Below, in pieces: positions 41,725-50,144 of a stretch of 64,000 nucleotides of DNA. The DNA is taken from assembly GCA_030148165.1 (NCBI GenBank), contig JASBTZ010000003.1:558001-622000 (forward strand). The letters are read 5' to 3'. The DNA is from Bacteroidota bacterium (GTDB lineage Bacteria > Bacteroidota > Bacteroidia > Flavobacteriales_D > Crocinitomicaceae). A program made the translations under genes and the position numbers. The first letter of the stretch is position 1. The number at the start of each line of letters is the position of its first letter. A model generated the notes under the pieces. That model had not been told where the DNA came from and did not search any database. It saw only the letters and a program-made list of their open reading frames with translations.

Positions 41725-42489
41725 CTATTGTGATTGAAAGGTGTAAAAAATCCTGCCTGATTGTGAACCAGGTGCCGATCCTGAATAATTGAAACGGGAC
41801 ATTTTCGCGTATTTCAATGCTTGTTCCAACATACAGCTATTGCCATTACTCATTCCTGAATTGACAGATGCAGAAACTACATTTCCATTCTGGTTTACTC
41901 TGATATCTACAACCACAACACCTGAGGCACCATAACCACACGTATATCCCGGATTTCTAACGTACCAGTCGTTATTTTGGTGTGGTTTTCTTCCAGACAG
42001 CTCCCATTCAACCATTGTTCGACCTGCGTAGACATTCTCACTGGAATTGTTTTCGGCTGCATTCTGGTCCTTACCTTGTTGATCAGCTTCTTTTCGAGCT
42101 TCCATCATTTGTCTGATTTTCTCTCTTTCTTCTGCACCACCGGCTTCTTCGTACATTTCTTTTTCGAGATCATACACCGATTGCTCTACGTCAGCCGCTG
42201 ACATATTCTGCATGTAATCCTCGTAGGAAGTCTCTCTCGAATTATTTCTGTCCTTGGTCAGGTTCTTGATATCCTCCAGACTGAAGTTTTCCGGAGTTTG
42301 AATGTTGTCTGTGGTCAATTGAATCTCTTCATTCGTCAATTCAATATATGATCCATCATGAAAGGGTTCAAAGGGATAGTAGCGCTCATAAGAGTCCATT
42401 TTCAGGTACATGAAAATGAGGACATAGGAGGACAGTGCAGCCAGAATGCCGAACTTGTATTTGTCTATCGCGTCTAAAATCCTATTCAT
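41725..42489 (-). CDS. TonB-like energy-transducer protein with C-terminal TonB domain
   Basis: 254 aa. N-terminal cytoplasmic segment and single TM helix (FGILAALSSYVLIFMYL, residues 13-29), a long periplasmic acidic/charged region (about 40-160), then a TonB-like C-terminal domain (about 165-254: YGASGVVVVDIRVNQNGNVV, SMLEQALKYAK... type fold: SGMSNGNSCMLEQALKYAKM and a terminal FYTFQSQ). TonB proteins transmit proton-motive force to outer-membrane receptors; many Bacteroidota have several. The long linker is rich in Glu/Lys rather than Pro, unlike classical TonB. It overlaps the WG-repeat gene by eight bases. Confidence 0.72.
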   Translation of the reverse strand: MNRILDAIDKYKFGILAALSSYVLIFMYLKMDSYERYYPFEPFHDGSYIELTNEEIQLTTDNIQTPENFSLEDIKNLTKDRNNSRETSYEDYMQNMSAADVEQSVYDLEKEMYEEAGGAEEREKIRQMMEARKEADQQGKDQNAAENNSSENVYAGRTMVEWELSGRKPHQNNDWYVRNPGYTCGYGASGVVVVDIRVNQNGNVVSASVNSGMSNGNSCMLEQALKYAKMSRFNYSGSAPGSQSGRIFYTFQSQ

Positions 42490-44599
42490 TGCCCCTATCT
42501 TCCTTCTTTATCCAATCATTTTCAATCAATGAGAAATACGATAATTCGCCGTCCTCTATTAAAAATAAGTAATCCTCCTTATAAAGTCCAATTTGATCAT
42601 ATTCAACGGGAATCAACAGTTTCCCTTTATTATATACACCTTCAAGTCCGTTTTGTTTCACCAATATAAGCTCTTCATTCAGCATGCTAACCTCATCGAA
42701 AGCGAATGGCAGAACGATTTCGCCTGTGTAGTTCAACACGCCTAAGGTGTCATCTTTCATTGCCAGCACCAGGTCCTCACCTAAAAGAACCATGGATTGA
42801 TAAGCGATTGAGATCATTGTTTTTCCACTACGTGAGAAAAGTCCCCAATCTTCATCCTTCTGGGCAGGAAAAACGTTTGTCCCCAAGCCTATATTGTCAA
42901 ATCGGAATTTAGTAACGACCTTATTTGTGTTGTCAATTCTTCCATATTTACCATCACGTACAACAATTGCGATTGAATCGTGAAACTCTCCTTTCAATAA
43001 ATAATTAGGGTATACTTCGAATTGATCATCGATCATTACTTTACCTTGTACATCCAGATAAACAACTTTATCATCTATTCGGGCAATCACCAAACCACTA
43101 CTCAACGTGCCAATATCATCGTACAAAGCTTCAACAAAGGCATGACCATTGTGATCCATCAAACCATACTTACCATTCTGCTCATATACATACGTATCGT
43201 CGTCCAGTTTTCTGATCGATGAAAAATTAGCAGGCACCTCAAATACACCCGTGGTATCAATCATACCCTGTTTTCCATCCATTTCGATCTTTGCCAGTCC
43301 TTCACTAAAATCGTATGCATCGTCGAAAATATGATCAACTTTTAGCTTACCCTTTGTATCGTAATAACCATACTTTTCTCCCAGGACAGCATAAACCATT
43401 CCTTCAGAATAATTTCCAATATCCTCATAAACACAATCCAGTATCAAACGTCCATTGCGATCGATGACACCCATTTTTTCGTTTTTCTCTACCAAAGCCA
43501 GACCATCAATAAAGTCATAAATAGCATCGTACTTAAAATCTACCAGAACATCATTTGATTTATTGATGACACCGTATTTTTCATCTCTAACCACCAATGA
43601 TAGTCCTTCATTAAAGAAGCTCACACTTTCGTATAATGCCGGTATCACAGTCTCTCCAGCTGAATTAATGAAACCGTAAAGTTCATTATCGCTAATAGGT
43701 AAGAGAATTGAATCAGCAAACATGAGTTCCCGTTGAACTAGTTCGTTAACCGGCGTGTGTCCGTACTGCTCCAGAAATTGCGCTACTGATTGTTTCGAAT
43801 AATCGGAAATATAAAGCTGAAACATCTCTTCCCAGGCCTTGTCTAAATTTCTGTTCGGAACATAGTTGTTGATGAAGTTCTCGAAACTCTCAATGGTATT
43901 CGGTTCTGTTACCATTTCGAAGATTTTATCTTCCGCCTGAGGTTTCAACGGACTATTAGGATGTTTCTGAACGAAGTCCACGAATGATTCCAGACTACTG
44001 TCTCCCGTTTGTTCAATGAACTGTGTATCATAAAAGTTTTCCATCGCCATTTCAACAAATAAGCTGTTCGGATAGGTTTCTGCAAAAGACTTGTATGCTC
44101 CTGAAGTATTTTCTTCTATCGCATCAAAGAAGGCAAGTGAATCCCGGGTGTAGATCGCCGCATCTTTCTGTGTTGCCCAGGGATGATCGTTAATAAAAGC
44201 TGTATAGCTCGCTATTTCTGCTTCTTCTTTTACACCTCTGAAAATCCCTGTACTTATTGCCTGCCGCGTAGCGATTAAACTGTCCTGCGTAAAACCATAG
44301 GGAGCAAACTTCTCTTTCTTCTTCTCTTTTGTCAGGTCCCAAGATTCTATAGAACGAAGAATGTAGACAAGAGCAGAGTCATAATTATGAAAGGGATTAT
44401 CCGTTCGATAGTAAATCAATGACAGTCCCTGTGCAGCGGCAGATTCATTGTATTTAAGTGCTTTCGCAAAAAGTTTTTTGGCTTTGAAGTAATCGTATGA
44501 ATTCAGTGCTTTATATGCTCTATCGATCTTTGATGCATATAATGGAGCATTTCCGAAGGAAACAAACATCGCCAAAAGTACTGCCCATTTGAGATTCAT
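42482..44599 (-). CDS. WG-repeat secreted protein (705 aa)
   Basis: Signal peptide at residues 1-22 from the ATG at 44599 (MNLKWAVLLAMFVSFGNAPL). Residues about 25-300 are mostly helical with TPR-like pairs (RAYKALNSYDYFKAKKLFAK, then repeated FVEMAMENFYDTQF, NYVPNRNLDKAWEEMF). From about 300 to 690 I count some 12 WG/KWG repeats (pfam WG_beta_rep), e.g. KYGVINKSNDVLVDFKYD, KMGVIDRNGRLILDCVY, DWGLFSRSGKTMISIAYQ, TLGVLNYTGEIVLPFAF. These form beta strands with a YGxxxxxG pattern, common in Bacteroidota secreted proteins whose function is mostly unknown. First gene of an overlapping operon with TonB-like, AAC(3)-like and menB genes. Confidence 0.82.
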   Translation of the reverse strand: MNLKWAVLLAMFVSFGNAPLYASKIDRAYKALNSYDYFKAKKLFAKALKYNESAAAQGLSLIYYRTDNPFHNYDSALVYILRSIESWDLTKEKKKEKFAPYGFTQDSLIATRQAISTGIFRGVKEEAEIASYTAFINDHPWATQKDAAIYTRDSLAFFDAIEENTSGAYKSFAETYPNSLFVEMAMENFYDTQFIEQTGDSSLESFVDFVQKHPNSPLKPQAEDKIFEMVTEPNTIESFENFINNYVPNRNLDKAWEEMFQLYISDYSKQSVAQFLEQYGHTPVNELVQRELMFADSILLPISDNELYGFINSAGETVIPALYESVSFFNEGLSLVVRDEKYGVINKSNDVLVDFKYDAIYDFIDGLALVEKNEKMGVIDRNGRLILDCVYEDIGNYSEGMVYAVLGEKYGYYDTKGKLKVDHIFDDAYDFSEGLAKIEMDGKQGMIDTTGVFEVPANFSSIRKLDDDTYVYEQNGKYGLMDHNGHAFVEALYDDIGTLSSGLVIARIDDKVVYLDVQGKVMIDDQFEVYPNYLLKGEFHDSIAIVVRDGKYGRIDNTNKVVTKFRFDNIGLGTNVFPAQKDEDWGLFSRSGKTMISIAYQSMVLLGEDLVLAMKDDTLGVLNYTGEIVLPFAFDEVSMLNEELILVKQNGLEGVYNKGKLLIPVEYDQIGLYKEDYLFLIEDGELSYFSLIENDWIKKEDRGNE

Positions 44600-44651
44600 G
44601 TTGCTAATATAGGTAATCAAGTCTATTTAAAAACGGCAAAGATCAGACCAT

Positions 44652-44684
44652 AAAAAAACCTTCCCGAAAAGGAAGGTTCTTTTA
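44652..44684 (-). terminator. Rho-independent terminator after rpmE2
   Basis: Perfect stem 44657-44664 / 44671-44678 (AACCTTCC/GGAAGGTT), loop CGAAAA. On the minus strand it is followed by a run of seven T (44658-44652), ending the L31 transcript. Confidence 0.8.
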
Positions 44685-44698
44685 ACATATAATATGAA

Positions 44699-44956
44699 TT
44701 AGCTCTTCTTTCTTTTACCGTATCGGCTGTTGAACTTGTCAATTCTTCCGGCAGTATCCACAAATTGGATTACACCAGTAAAGAACGGATGAGAAGTATG
44801 CGAAATATCCAGTTTAACAAGCGGATACTCATTTCCATCTTCCCACTTTACAGTTTCTTTAGAAGGCGCACAAGATGGGCACAAGAAACTATAGTCATTC
44901 GTCATATCTTTAAATACAACTAATCTGTAATCTTCTGGATGTATTTCTTTTCTCAT
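44699..44956 (-). CDS. rpmE2: 50S ribosomal protein L31, type B
   Basis: 85 aa from the ATG at 44956: MRKEIHPEDYRLVVFKDMTN, then SHPFFTGVIQFVDTAGRIDK and FNSRYGKRKKS. The length, the missing CxxC of the second half (HTSHPFF in place of CSNCHPF) and the YPLVKLDIS segment identify the zinc-independent B form usual in Bacteroidota. A CPSC pair (about residues 26-29) is present in the insertion where type A lacks it; two Cys alone cannot make the usual four-ligand zinc site. The five-codon upstream extension (44971) is untranslated by my reading, since a promoter fits a start near 44986. Monocistronic, with promoter and terminator both visible. Confidence 0.95.
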   Translation of the reverse strand: MRKEIHPEDYRLVVFKDMTNDYSFLCPSCAPSKETVKWEDGNEYPLVKLDISHTSHPFFTGVIQFVDTAGRIDKFNSRYGKRKKS

Positions 44957-44992
44957 AACAATCGTATTCAATATTACCTAAACAGGGATGCA

Positions 44993-45025
44993 AAGATAAA
45001 CAATCTTTTCTTTTATAAAAGCAAA
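44993..45025 (-). promoter_or_regulatory. Predicted promoter of rpmE2
   Basis: Minus strand TTTG (45025-45022), 21-base spacer, TATCTTTG (45000-44993): a perfect match to the flavobacterial TTG/TANNTTTG pattern. Predicted transcript start near 44986, 30 bases before the ATG at 44956. Confidence 0.65.
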
Positions 45026-45060
45026 TATCCGCAACAAAATATTATTCACCTAATTTACGT

Positions 45061-45068
45061 TACTTTTG
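45061..45068 (+). promoter_or_regulatory. -7 promoter box of the beta-helix lipoprotein gene
   Basis: TACTTTTG exactly fits TANNTTTG and ends 13 bases before the ATG at 45082, so the leader would be about 7 bases. No TTG is present 17-23 bases upstream. Confidence 0.35.
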
Positions 45069-45081
45069 GAGACTCGAATTT

Positions 45082-46512
45082 ATGAAATCGCTTTTACGGG
45101 TATATTTACCCATCTACATATTGACTTTAGCGCTGGTGACACCCTTATCATCTTGTAAAAAAGAGAACTTCTTAGCAAAGGGCAATCTTGAGTTCAGCGC
45201 GGACACAATTGTATTTGACACCGTTTTTACAACGGTCGGTTCAACAACAAAGAATTTCAAGCTATACAATAATGATCCCAGAACGATCAATATCGAGCAG
45301 ATCGAATTAATGGGAGGAGCGACTTCTCCATTTAGAATTAATGTAGACGGCGTTTCCGGTGATTATCACGCTGATATTAATGTAGAGGGGAATGATAGTT
45401 TATTTATTTTCGTTGAAGTAACCCTGGATCCGAATAACGGAACGTTGCCGATGGTTATTGAGGACAGCATTCGATTTAGAACCAATGGAACGGATCAGTA
45501 TGTACAACTCGCCGTTTGGGGGCAGGATGCCTACTTTCACTATACATCCTTCTCACAGGAGATATACGATTTCAATGAAGGAACCTGGCCGAACGATAAG
45601 CCGCATGTGATTTATGGAGCTGCAATTATTGATTCCGCGAAGACACTAAACATTCAGCCAAACACACATATCTACCTTCACAAAGGTGCAATGTTGTTCA
45701 ATTACAAAGGGACCTTGAATATCAACGGAGCGCTAGGTGCCGAAGTAACTTTTCAGGGGGACAGGTTAGAATCACTATACGATGATGTTGCGGGTCAATA
45801 CTACGGAATATACATGCATGAGGCCCGAGAAAGTTATATCAACTATGCTATTATTAAGAACGGTACAGCCGGTATTCACATGGATAGTGACAATGCAGCA
45901 AACGTAGGATACACACTAACCGTTGAAAATACGATTGTCACTAATTGTGCCAGCTATGGTGTCTGGATCTATTCAGGCGCAAGAGTGCAAGCTGAGAACT
46001 GTATTATCTCGAAGAATGGGGTTCACAGTTTATTGGTGCTTGAAGGAGGCGACTTCAATTTTAATCATTGTCACCTGGTTGGTTATGGTAGTGGTGACGG
46101 GACTTCGGCTGCCGTAGGAATCAGCAATTGGTTCACGCGTCCTGATCCGGCGAACAATAACGTACTGACAACCTTTATTGGAGATATCGATGAAGGCACC
46201 ATCACCAACAGTATCATTTATGGTAATCTGGATTATGAATTAGCGATTGACACCATCTCGGAAGTGGGCGTAACATTAAATTTCAGTTTCGACAGCAATT
46301 TGATTCGAAGCGAAGATATCTTTACACAACCTTTCTACGTTAACAACATCTGGAACAGTGAACCTTATTTTGTTGATGTATTCAATGGTGACTTCCACTG
46401 GTACAGTACTTCACCTATGAATAATGCCGGTTTCCCGACGACCACATTTTTTGATATCGAAGGAAAGAGTCGAACAACCGGACCAGACTTAGGAGCTTAC
46501 GAATTCTTGTAA
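45082..46512 (+). CDS. Lipoprotein with right-handed beta-helix (parallel beta-helix) region
   Basis: 476 aa. Lipoprotein signal peptide with LSSC (Cys25). Residues about 35-150 are a beta-sandwich domain (DTIVFDTVFTTVGSTTKNFK, IEQIELMGGATSPFRINVDG). Residues about 190-420 contain the parallel beta-helix pattern, repeated short Asn/Gly-rich coils (YINYAIIKNGTAGIHMDSDN, IVTNCASYGVWIYSGARVQA, CIISKNGVHSLLVLEGGDFN), as in polysaccharide-binding or pectate-lyase-like folds; no pectate lyase catalytic Asp set was confirmed. The C-terminus ends with FDIEGKSRTTGPDLGAYEFL, a block common in such choice-of-anchor Bacteroidota surface proteins. Convergent with glnN. Likely on the outer membrane surface; substrate not known. 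Confidence 0.75.
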   Translation: MKSLLRVYLPIYILTLALVTPLSSCKKENFLAKGNLEFSADTIVFDTVFTTVGSTTKNFKLYNNDPRTINIEQIELMGGATSPFRINVDGVSGDYHADINVEGNDSLFIFVEVTLDPNNGTLPMVIEDSIRFRTNGTDQYVQLAVWGQDAYFHYTSFSQEIYDFNEGTWPNDKPHVIYGAAIIDSAKTLNIQPNTHIYLHKGAMLFNYKGTLNINGALGAEVTFQGDRLESLYDDVAGQYYGIYMHEARESYINYAIIKNGTAGIHMDSDNAANVGYTLTVENTIVTNCASYGVWIYSGARVQAENCIISKNGVHSLLVLEGGDFNFNHCHLVGYGSGDGTSAAVGISNWFTRPDPANNNVLTTFIGDIDEGTITNSIIYGNLDYELAIDTISEVGVTLNFSFDSNLIRSEDIFTQPFYVNNIWNSEPYFVDVFNGDFHWYSTSPMNNAGFPTTTFFDIEGKSRTTGPDLGAYEFL

Positions 46513-46514
46513 AG

Positions 46515-46539
46515 AAAAAGGCTGTCATTTCTGACAGCC
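46515..46539 (-). terminator. Terminator hairpin between the lipoprotein gene and glnN
   Basis: Stem GGCTGTCA (46520-46527) / TGACAGCC (46532-46539) with loop TTTC. On the minus strand the hairpin is followed by TTTTT (46519-46515), so it best terminates glnN transcripts; on the plus strand only CTTAAAA follows. Confidence 0.65.
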
Positions 46540-46562
46540 CTTAAAATCATCTCTTTATTATA

Positions 46563-48749
46563 TTATCTCGTGAATAACATTTCACGGAACTTAGGTAGTC
46601 GCCACTCTTCGTCATCGACAAGCAACTCCAGTTTATCTGAATTGTAACGAATGGCATCGAAATGAACTTTAACCATGTCACAATAGGCGATCGCCCTTTT
46701 CTCAATGTCAGCAATGTTGTTTGCCTTCTTTCTGGCTACTCGCATTTCATCCGCAAGATCCTTCATTTTATTGATATGTTCTGATACACGTTCAATTACA
46801 TCAATCTGAGCCTTCGCTGCTACCTTTCCATTTTTTGGTCCTAGCACATCGATCAATCCTTTCACGTTTTCCATCAATTTATTCTGATAGTTAACAGCGG
46901 CAGGTAGTATGAAATTTTGAACCATTTCACCGATAACGCGAGCTTCGATCTGAATCTTCATAATATAGTTTTCAAATTCGATCTCTTGTCTTGCAGCAAG
47001 TTCACGTGGTGAAAGCACATTCATTTCATCAAAGAGCTTAACGAAATCCTTGTTGCCCCACACTGCAAGTGCACGAGGCGTATCTTTTAAATTAGAAAGT
47101 CCTCTTTTCTTCGCTTCTTTCACCCACTCTTCACCGTAACCATTTCCTTCAAAACGAATTTTCTTGGATTCTTTAATCAACTTTTGAAGTTCTTTCAGAA
47201 TTGCTTCATCTTTTCCATCTCCCTTCTTGATTCTTGCATCAACTTCCTTTTTAAATGTCTTCAGCTGCTTCGCCATTATGGTATTCAACACAATCATTGC
47301 TGAAGCACAGTTGGCAGAAGATCCTACCGCTCTGAACTCAAACTTATTACCAGTAAAGGCAAAAGGAGATGTCCTGTTACGATCGGTATTATCCAGCAGT
47401 ATTTGTGGAATTTTACCGATGTTCAGTTTGAGCTCCGTTTTATCTTCCGGTGTCATTTTACCGGCCTTCACATTCTTTTCGATCTTATCTAACAATGAGG
47501 TCAGTTGTGACCCGATGAAAGCAGAAATAATTGCCGGTGGTGCTTCATTTGCTCCTAAACGATGATCATTGCCTGCTCCTGCAATAGCAGCTCTTAAAAG
47601 ATCTGAGTTATCATGAATAGCTTTAATCGTATTCACAAAGAACGTTAGGAATTGAAGATTGCTCTTCGGGTTCTTGCCCGGTGCAAGTAAGTTCACTCCT
47701 GTATTGGTACTCAGTGACCAGTTATTGTGTTTTCCTGAACCGTTAACTCCTGCAAATGGTTTCTCGTGAAGAAGCACTCTGAAGTCGTGCTTTCTGGCAA
47801 TTTTCTCCAGAAGGTCCATCAATAACAAGTTGTGATCATTTGCCAGATTACATTCTTCAAAGATTGGGGCACATTCAAACTGATTCGGAGCCACCTCATT
47901 GTGACGAGTTGTCACCGGAATACCCAGTCGGATAGCTTCCGTTTCAAAATCCCTCATGAATGCAGAAACGCGTTCAGGAATCGAGCCGAAGTAATGATCA
48001 TCCAATTGCTGCCCTTTGGCAGATATATGACCAAATAGAGCTCTCCCTGTCATCATCAGGTCGGGACGTGCATTATACAACGCTTTATCTACCAAGAAAT
48101 ATTCTTGTTCCCAACCCAAAGTAGCTGAGACCTTATTGACGTTCTTGTCAAAATAATTACAAACGGCAACGGCAGCAGAATCTACTTCGTGAAGTGCTCT
48201 TAGAAGTGGCATTTTATAATCAAGCGCCTCTCCTGTATATGAAATAAAAATAGTCGGAATACAAAGCGTCTTACCAATGACAAAAGCAGGTGAAGATGGA
48301 TCCCAAGCGGTGTAGCCTCGAGCTTCGAATGTGTTTCTAATTCCACCATGCGGGAATGAAGAGGCATCCGGTTCCTGCTGAACAAGCAGATCTCCGTCAA
48401 ATCGCTCAATTGCCTTTCCTGGACCAACCGGCTTAAAGAATGCATCGTGTTTTTCAGCTGTTGCACCTGTTAGTGGTTGAAACCAGTGCGTGTAATGCGT
48501 TGCTCCTTTCGAGATTGCCCAATCTTTCATGGAGGACGCTACCTGATCAGCCATCGTACGATCCAAACGTGTTCCGTCGTGTATCGCTTTCTTCATGGAT
48601 TTGTATGCCTCACTCGGTAAATACTCTCGCATTACCTCCATGTGAAATACATTTTCACCGAAAATTTCCGAAATTTTACCGTCAAAACTGATCGGTTTTG
48701 GCGTTCTGTGAAGAACATCGTAGTACGCCTGCATTCTTTGATTAGCCAT
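46563..48749 (-). CDS. glnN: Glutamine synthetase type III
   Basis: Large (728 aa from the ATG at 48749) GSIII that makes glutamine from glutamate, ammonia and ATP. It is the main ammonia-assimilating form in Bacteroidota and some cyanobacteria. Signature regions: IFGENVFHMEVMREYL, the GSIII N-terminal domain; ATLGWEQEYFLVDKALY (active-site Glu); NHWSL-type KPFAGVNGSGKHNNWSLSTN with ATP/glutamate-binding residues; EFRAVGSSANCASAMIVL and GYGEEWVKEAKKRGL. The frame extends seven codons upstream to 48770, but the family begins at MANQRMQ. Two C/G-rich inverted repeats and a perfect -7 box lie upstream, consistent with nitrogen control. Confidence 0.95.
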   Translation of the reverse strand: MANQRMQAYYDVLHRTPKPISFDGKISEIFGENVFHMEVMREYLPSEAYKSMKKAIHDGTRLDRTMADQVASSMKDWAISKGATHYTHWFQPLTGATAEKHDAFFKPVGPGKAIERFDGDLLVQQEPDASSFPHGGIRNTFEARGYTAWDPSSPAFVIGKTLCIPTIFISYTGEALDYKMPLLRALHEVDSAAVAVCNYFDKNVNKVSATLGWEQEYFLVDKALYNARPDLMMTGRALFGHISAKGQQLDDHYFGSIPERVSAFMRDFETEAIRLGIPVTTRHNEVAPNQFECAPIFEECNLANDHNLLLMDLLEKIARKHDFRVLLHEKPFAGVNGSGKHNNWSLSTNTGVNLLAPGKNPKSNLQFLTFFVNTIKAIHDNSDLLRAAIAGAGNDHRLGANEAPPAIISAFIGSQLTSLLDKIEKNVKAGKMTPEDKTELKLNIGKIPQILLDNTDRNRTSPFAFTGNKFEFRAVGSSANCASAMIVLNTIMAKQLKTFKKEVDARIKKGDGKDEAILKELQKLIKESKKIRFEGNGYGEEWVKEAKKRGLSNLKDTPRALAVWGNKDFVKLFDEMNVLSPRELAARQEIEFENYIMKIQIEARVIGEMVQNFILPAAVNYQNKLMENVKGLIDVLGPKNGKVAAKAQIDVIERVSEHINKMKDLADEMRVARKKANNIADIEKRAIAYCDMVKVHFDAIRYNSDKLELLVDDEEWRLPKFREMLFTR

Positions 48750-48771
48750 TGGAAGTATTTTAATTTTCATA

Positions 48772-48779
48772 CAAAACTA
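48772..48779 (-). promoter_or_regulatory. -7 promoter box of glnN
   Basis: Minus strand TAGTTTTG, exact TANNTTTG, 22 bases before the ATG at 48749. No clear -33 box, which fits a promoter that depends on an activator bound to the inverted repeats further upstream. Confidence 0.35.
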
Positions 48780-48826
48780 GCGGATTTTTCATCCCAACAC
48801 ATTAAAAATGATATAATTTTATTAAC

Positions 48827-48848
48827 ACCCCCTAATTTTTTAGGGGGT
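48827..48848. promoter_or_regulatory. Inverted repeat 1 upstream of glnN, candidate operator
   Basis: ACCCCCT (48827-48833) and AGGGGGT (48842-48848) form a perfect 7-bp inverted repeat with an 8-base A/T loop. Bordered by ATTAAC on one side. It lies about 48 bases upstream of the -7 box, an activator-like position. It is also close to the end of the M16 gene and could be a terminator for it, but there is no downstream T run on the minus strand. Confidence 0.45.
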
Positions 48849-48880
48849 ACACCGAAATAATTGACATTTTTCTTTAGTAT

Positions 48881-48899
48881 CCCCTCATTTTTATAGGGG
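48881..48899. promoter_or_regulatory. Inverted repeat 2 upstream of glnN, candidate operator
   Basis: CCCCT (48881-48885) and AGGGG (48895-48899) with a 9-base A/T spacer. It repeats the architecture of repeat 1 (CCCCT-A/T-AGGGG), centred about 52 bases away, or five helical turns, and both are flanked by TTAATAAC-like sequence. The two together resemble a tandem operator. Confidence 0.4.
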
Positions 48900-48909
48900 T
48901 TATTAACAA

Positions 48910-50142
48910 TCATAAAGAATAAATGAGTTGAGAAATGCTGCTTTCCTTAAACACGTTCCTCGCAAGCTCCAAAAGTTGATCCTCCTCAATCGAATCTATT
49001 TGACTATTGATTTCGTTCAGACCATCTATCTTGTCATAGATGAGTAAACTCTTTGCGAGGCTAAACATCAAATCGAGGTTGCTATCCAGCGATAATGCAA
49101 TATGCCCTTTCAACTGTTCCTTCGCTTGTTCGAGTTCCTTCGAAGAGATGCCGTTCTTCCTCAGATCATCCAATTCAGAATAGATCAAATCCGTCATGGC
49201 AGTTGTGTATTTCTCATCCGTTCCGGCATAAATACTCCAAAAGCCACAATCAGAAAAAGAACTGTAATTTGCTTCTATGTTATACGCGTAGCCGTATTTC
49301 TCTCTTACCGAGAGTGCTAAACGCGAATTCAGTGCCGGTCCACCGAGGTAATTCGTCATCAAGGTCATTTCCCGACGAGATTCATCATTATAGGAAGGAG
49401 CGAAACCACCTATAATCGTATGCGTTTGGTAAACCCCACCTTTCTTCTTAACGCTGAATTGAACATCCGTACTTGGTTTAACTAGTTCCATTTTCCGACC
49501 TGAACTGCGTATATCTTTGAAGTCGGTTTCCAATTGATCAACGAGTTCATTTTTATCAAAATTACCTACGACTGCGATCACCATGTTTTCAGCAATAAAT
49601 AATCGATCGCGATATGCTACCAACAATTCTTGTTGAAATGATTCGATAGACTCCTTTGTGCCAAGAATATTATTTCCCAGCGGATGATCCTTAAAAAGAT
49701 AATCATCAAATTCGTCATAAATCCGTTCTGAAGGAGAATCCAAATAGGAAATAATCTCATCCCTGATTACAGCTTTTTCTTTTTCTATTTCTTCTGAAGG
49801 AAAGGTGGCGTTTTTCGTAATGTCCCCTAATAATTCACTGGCAATTCCAAAATGAATCCGTCTGAAGGAAGCGTGCAAGCAAAGTTCTTCCTTATTGGTA
49901 TAGGCATTAAGTTCTCCTCCTACACAATCCAGATCCGTAAAGATATCCAGTGCTTTGCGTTTGCGGGTACCTTTGAAAAGACTATGCTCAACAAAATGTG
50001 CAAGACCGATCTCATTGTCCTTTTCAAAGCGTGAACCAGCTAACACCATGACGCCCATATGCGCAACCAGGGAGAGCTTCTTTTCAAATACGACACGTAT
50101 TCCATTTGATAAGCGGAATATTTCGGGATAAAGGTCAGACAT
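48910..50142 (-). CDS. M16-family zinc metalloprotease (pitrilysin-like, cytoplasmic)
   Basis: 410 aa without a signal peptide. Zinc-binding inverted HxxEH motif at His49-Glu52-His53 (LAHFVEHSLFKG), followed by GGELNAYTNKEELCLHAS, where the family supplies the distal ligand Glu. The second half contains the typical VVGNFDKNELVDQL beta strand and the C-terminal, non-catalytic M16 domain (LGGPALNSRLALSVREKYGY, with the R/Y pair that closes the chamber). Similar to the mitochondrial processing peptidase beta-like proteins of bacteria. Last gene of an operon with DUF4494 and pdxH (two bases separate it from pdxH). Likely digests short peptides. Confidence 0.88.
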   Translation of the reverse strand: MSDLYPEIFRLSNGIRVVFEKKLSLVAHMGVMVLAGSRFEKDNEIGLAHFVEHSLFKGTRKRKALDIFTDLDCVGGELNAYTNKEELCLHASFRRIHFGIASELLGDITKNATFPSEEIEKEKAVIRDEIISYLDSPSERIYDEFDDYLFKDHPLGNNILGTKESIESFQQELLVAYRDRLFIAENMVIAVVGNFDKNELVDQLETDFKDIRSSGRKMELVKPSTDVQFSVKKKGGVYQTHTIIGGFAPSYNDESRREMTLMTNYLGGPALNSRLALSVREKYGYAYNIEANYSSFSDCGFWSIYAGTDEKYTTAMTDLIYSELDDLRKNGISSKELEQAKEQLKGHIALSLDSNLDLMFSLAKSLLIYDKIDGLNEINSQIDSIEEDQLLELARNVFKESSISQLIYSL

Positions 50143-50144
50143 GA

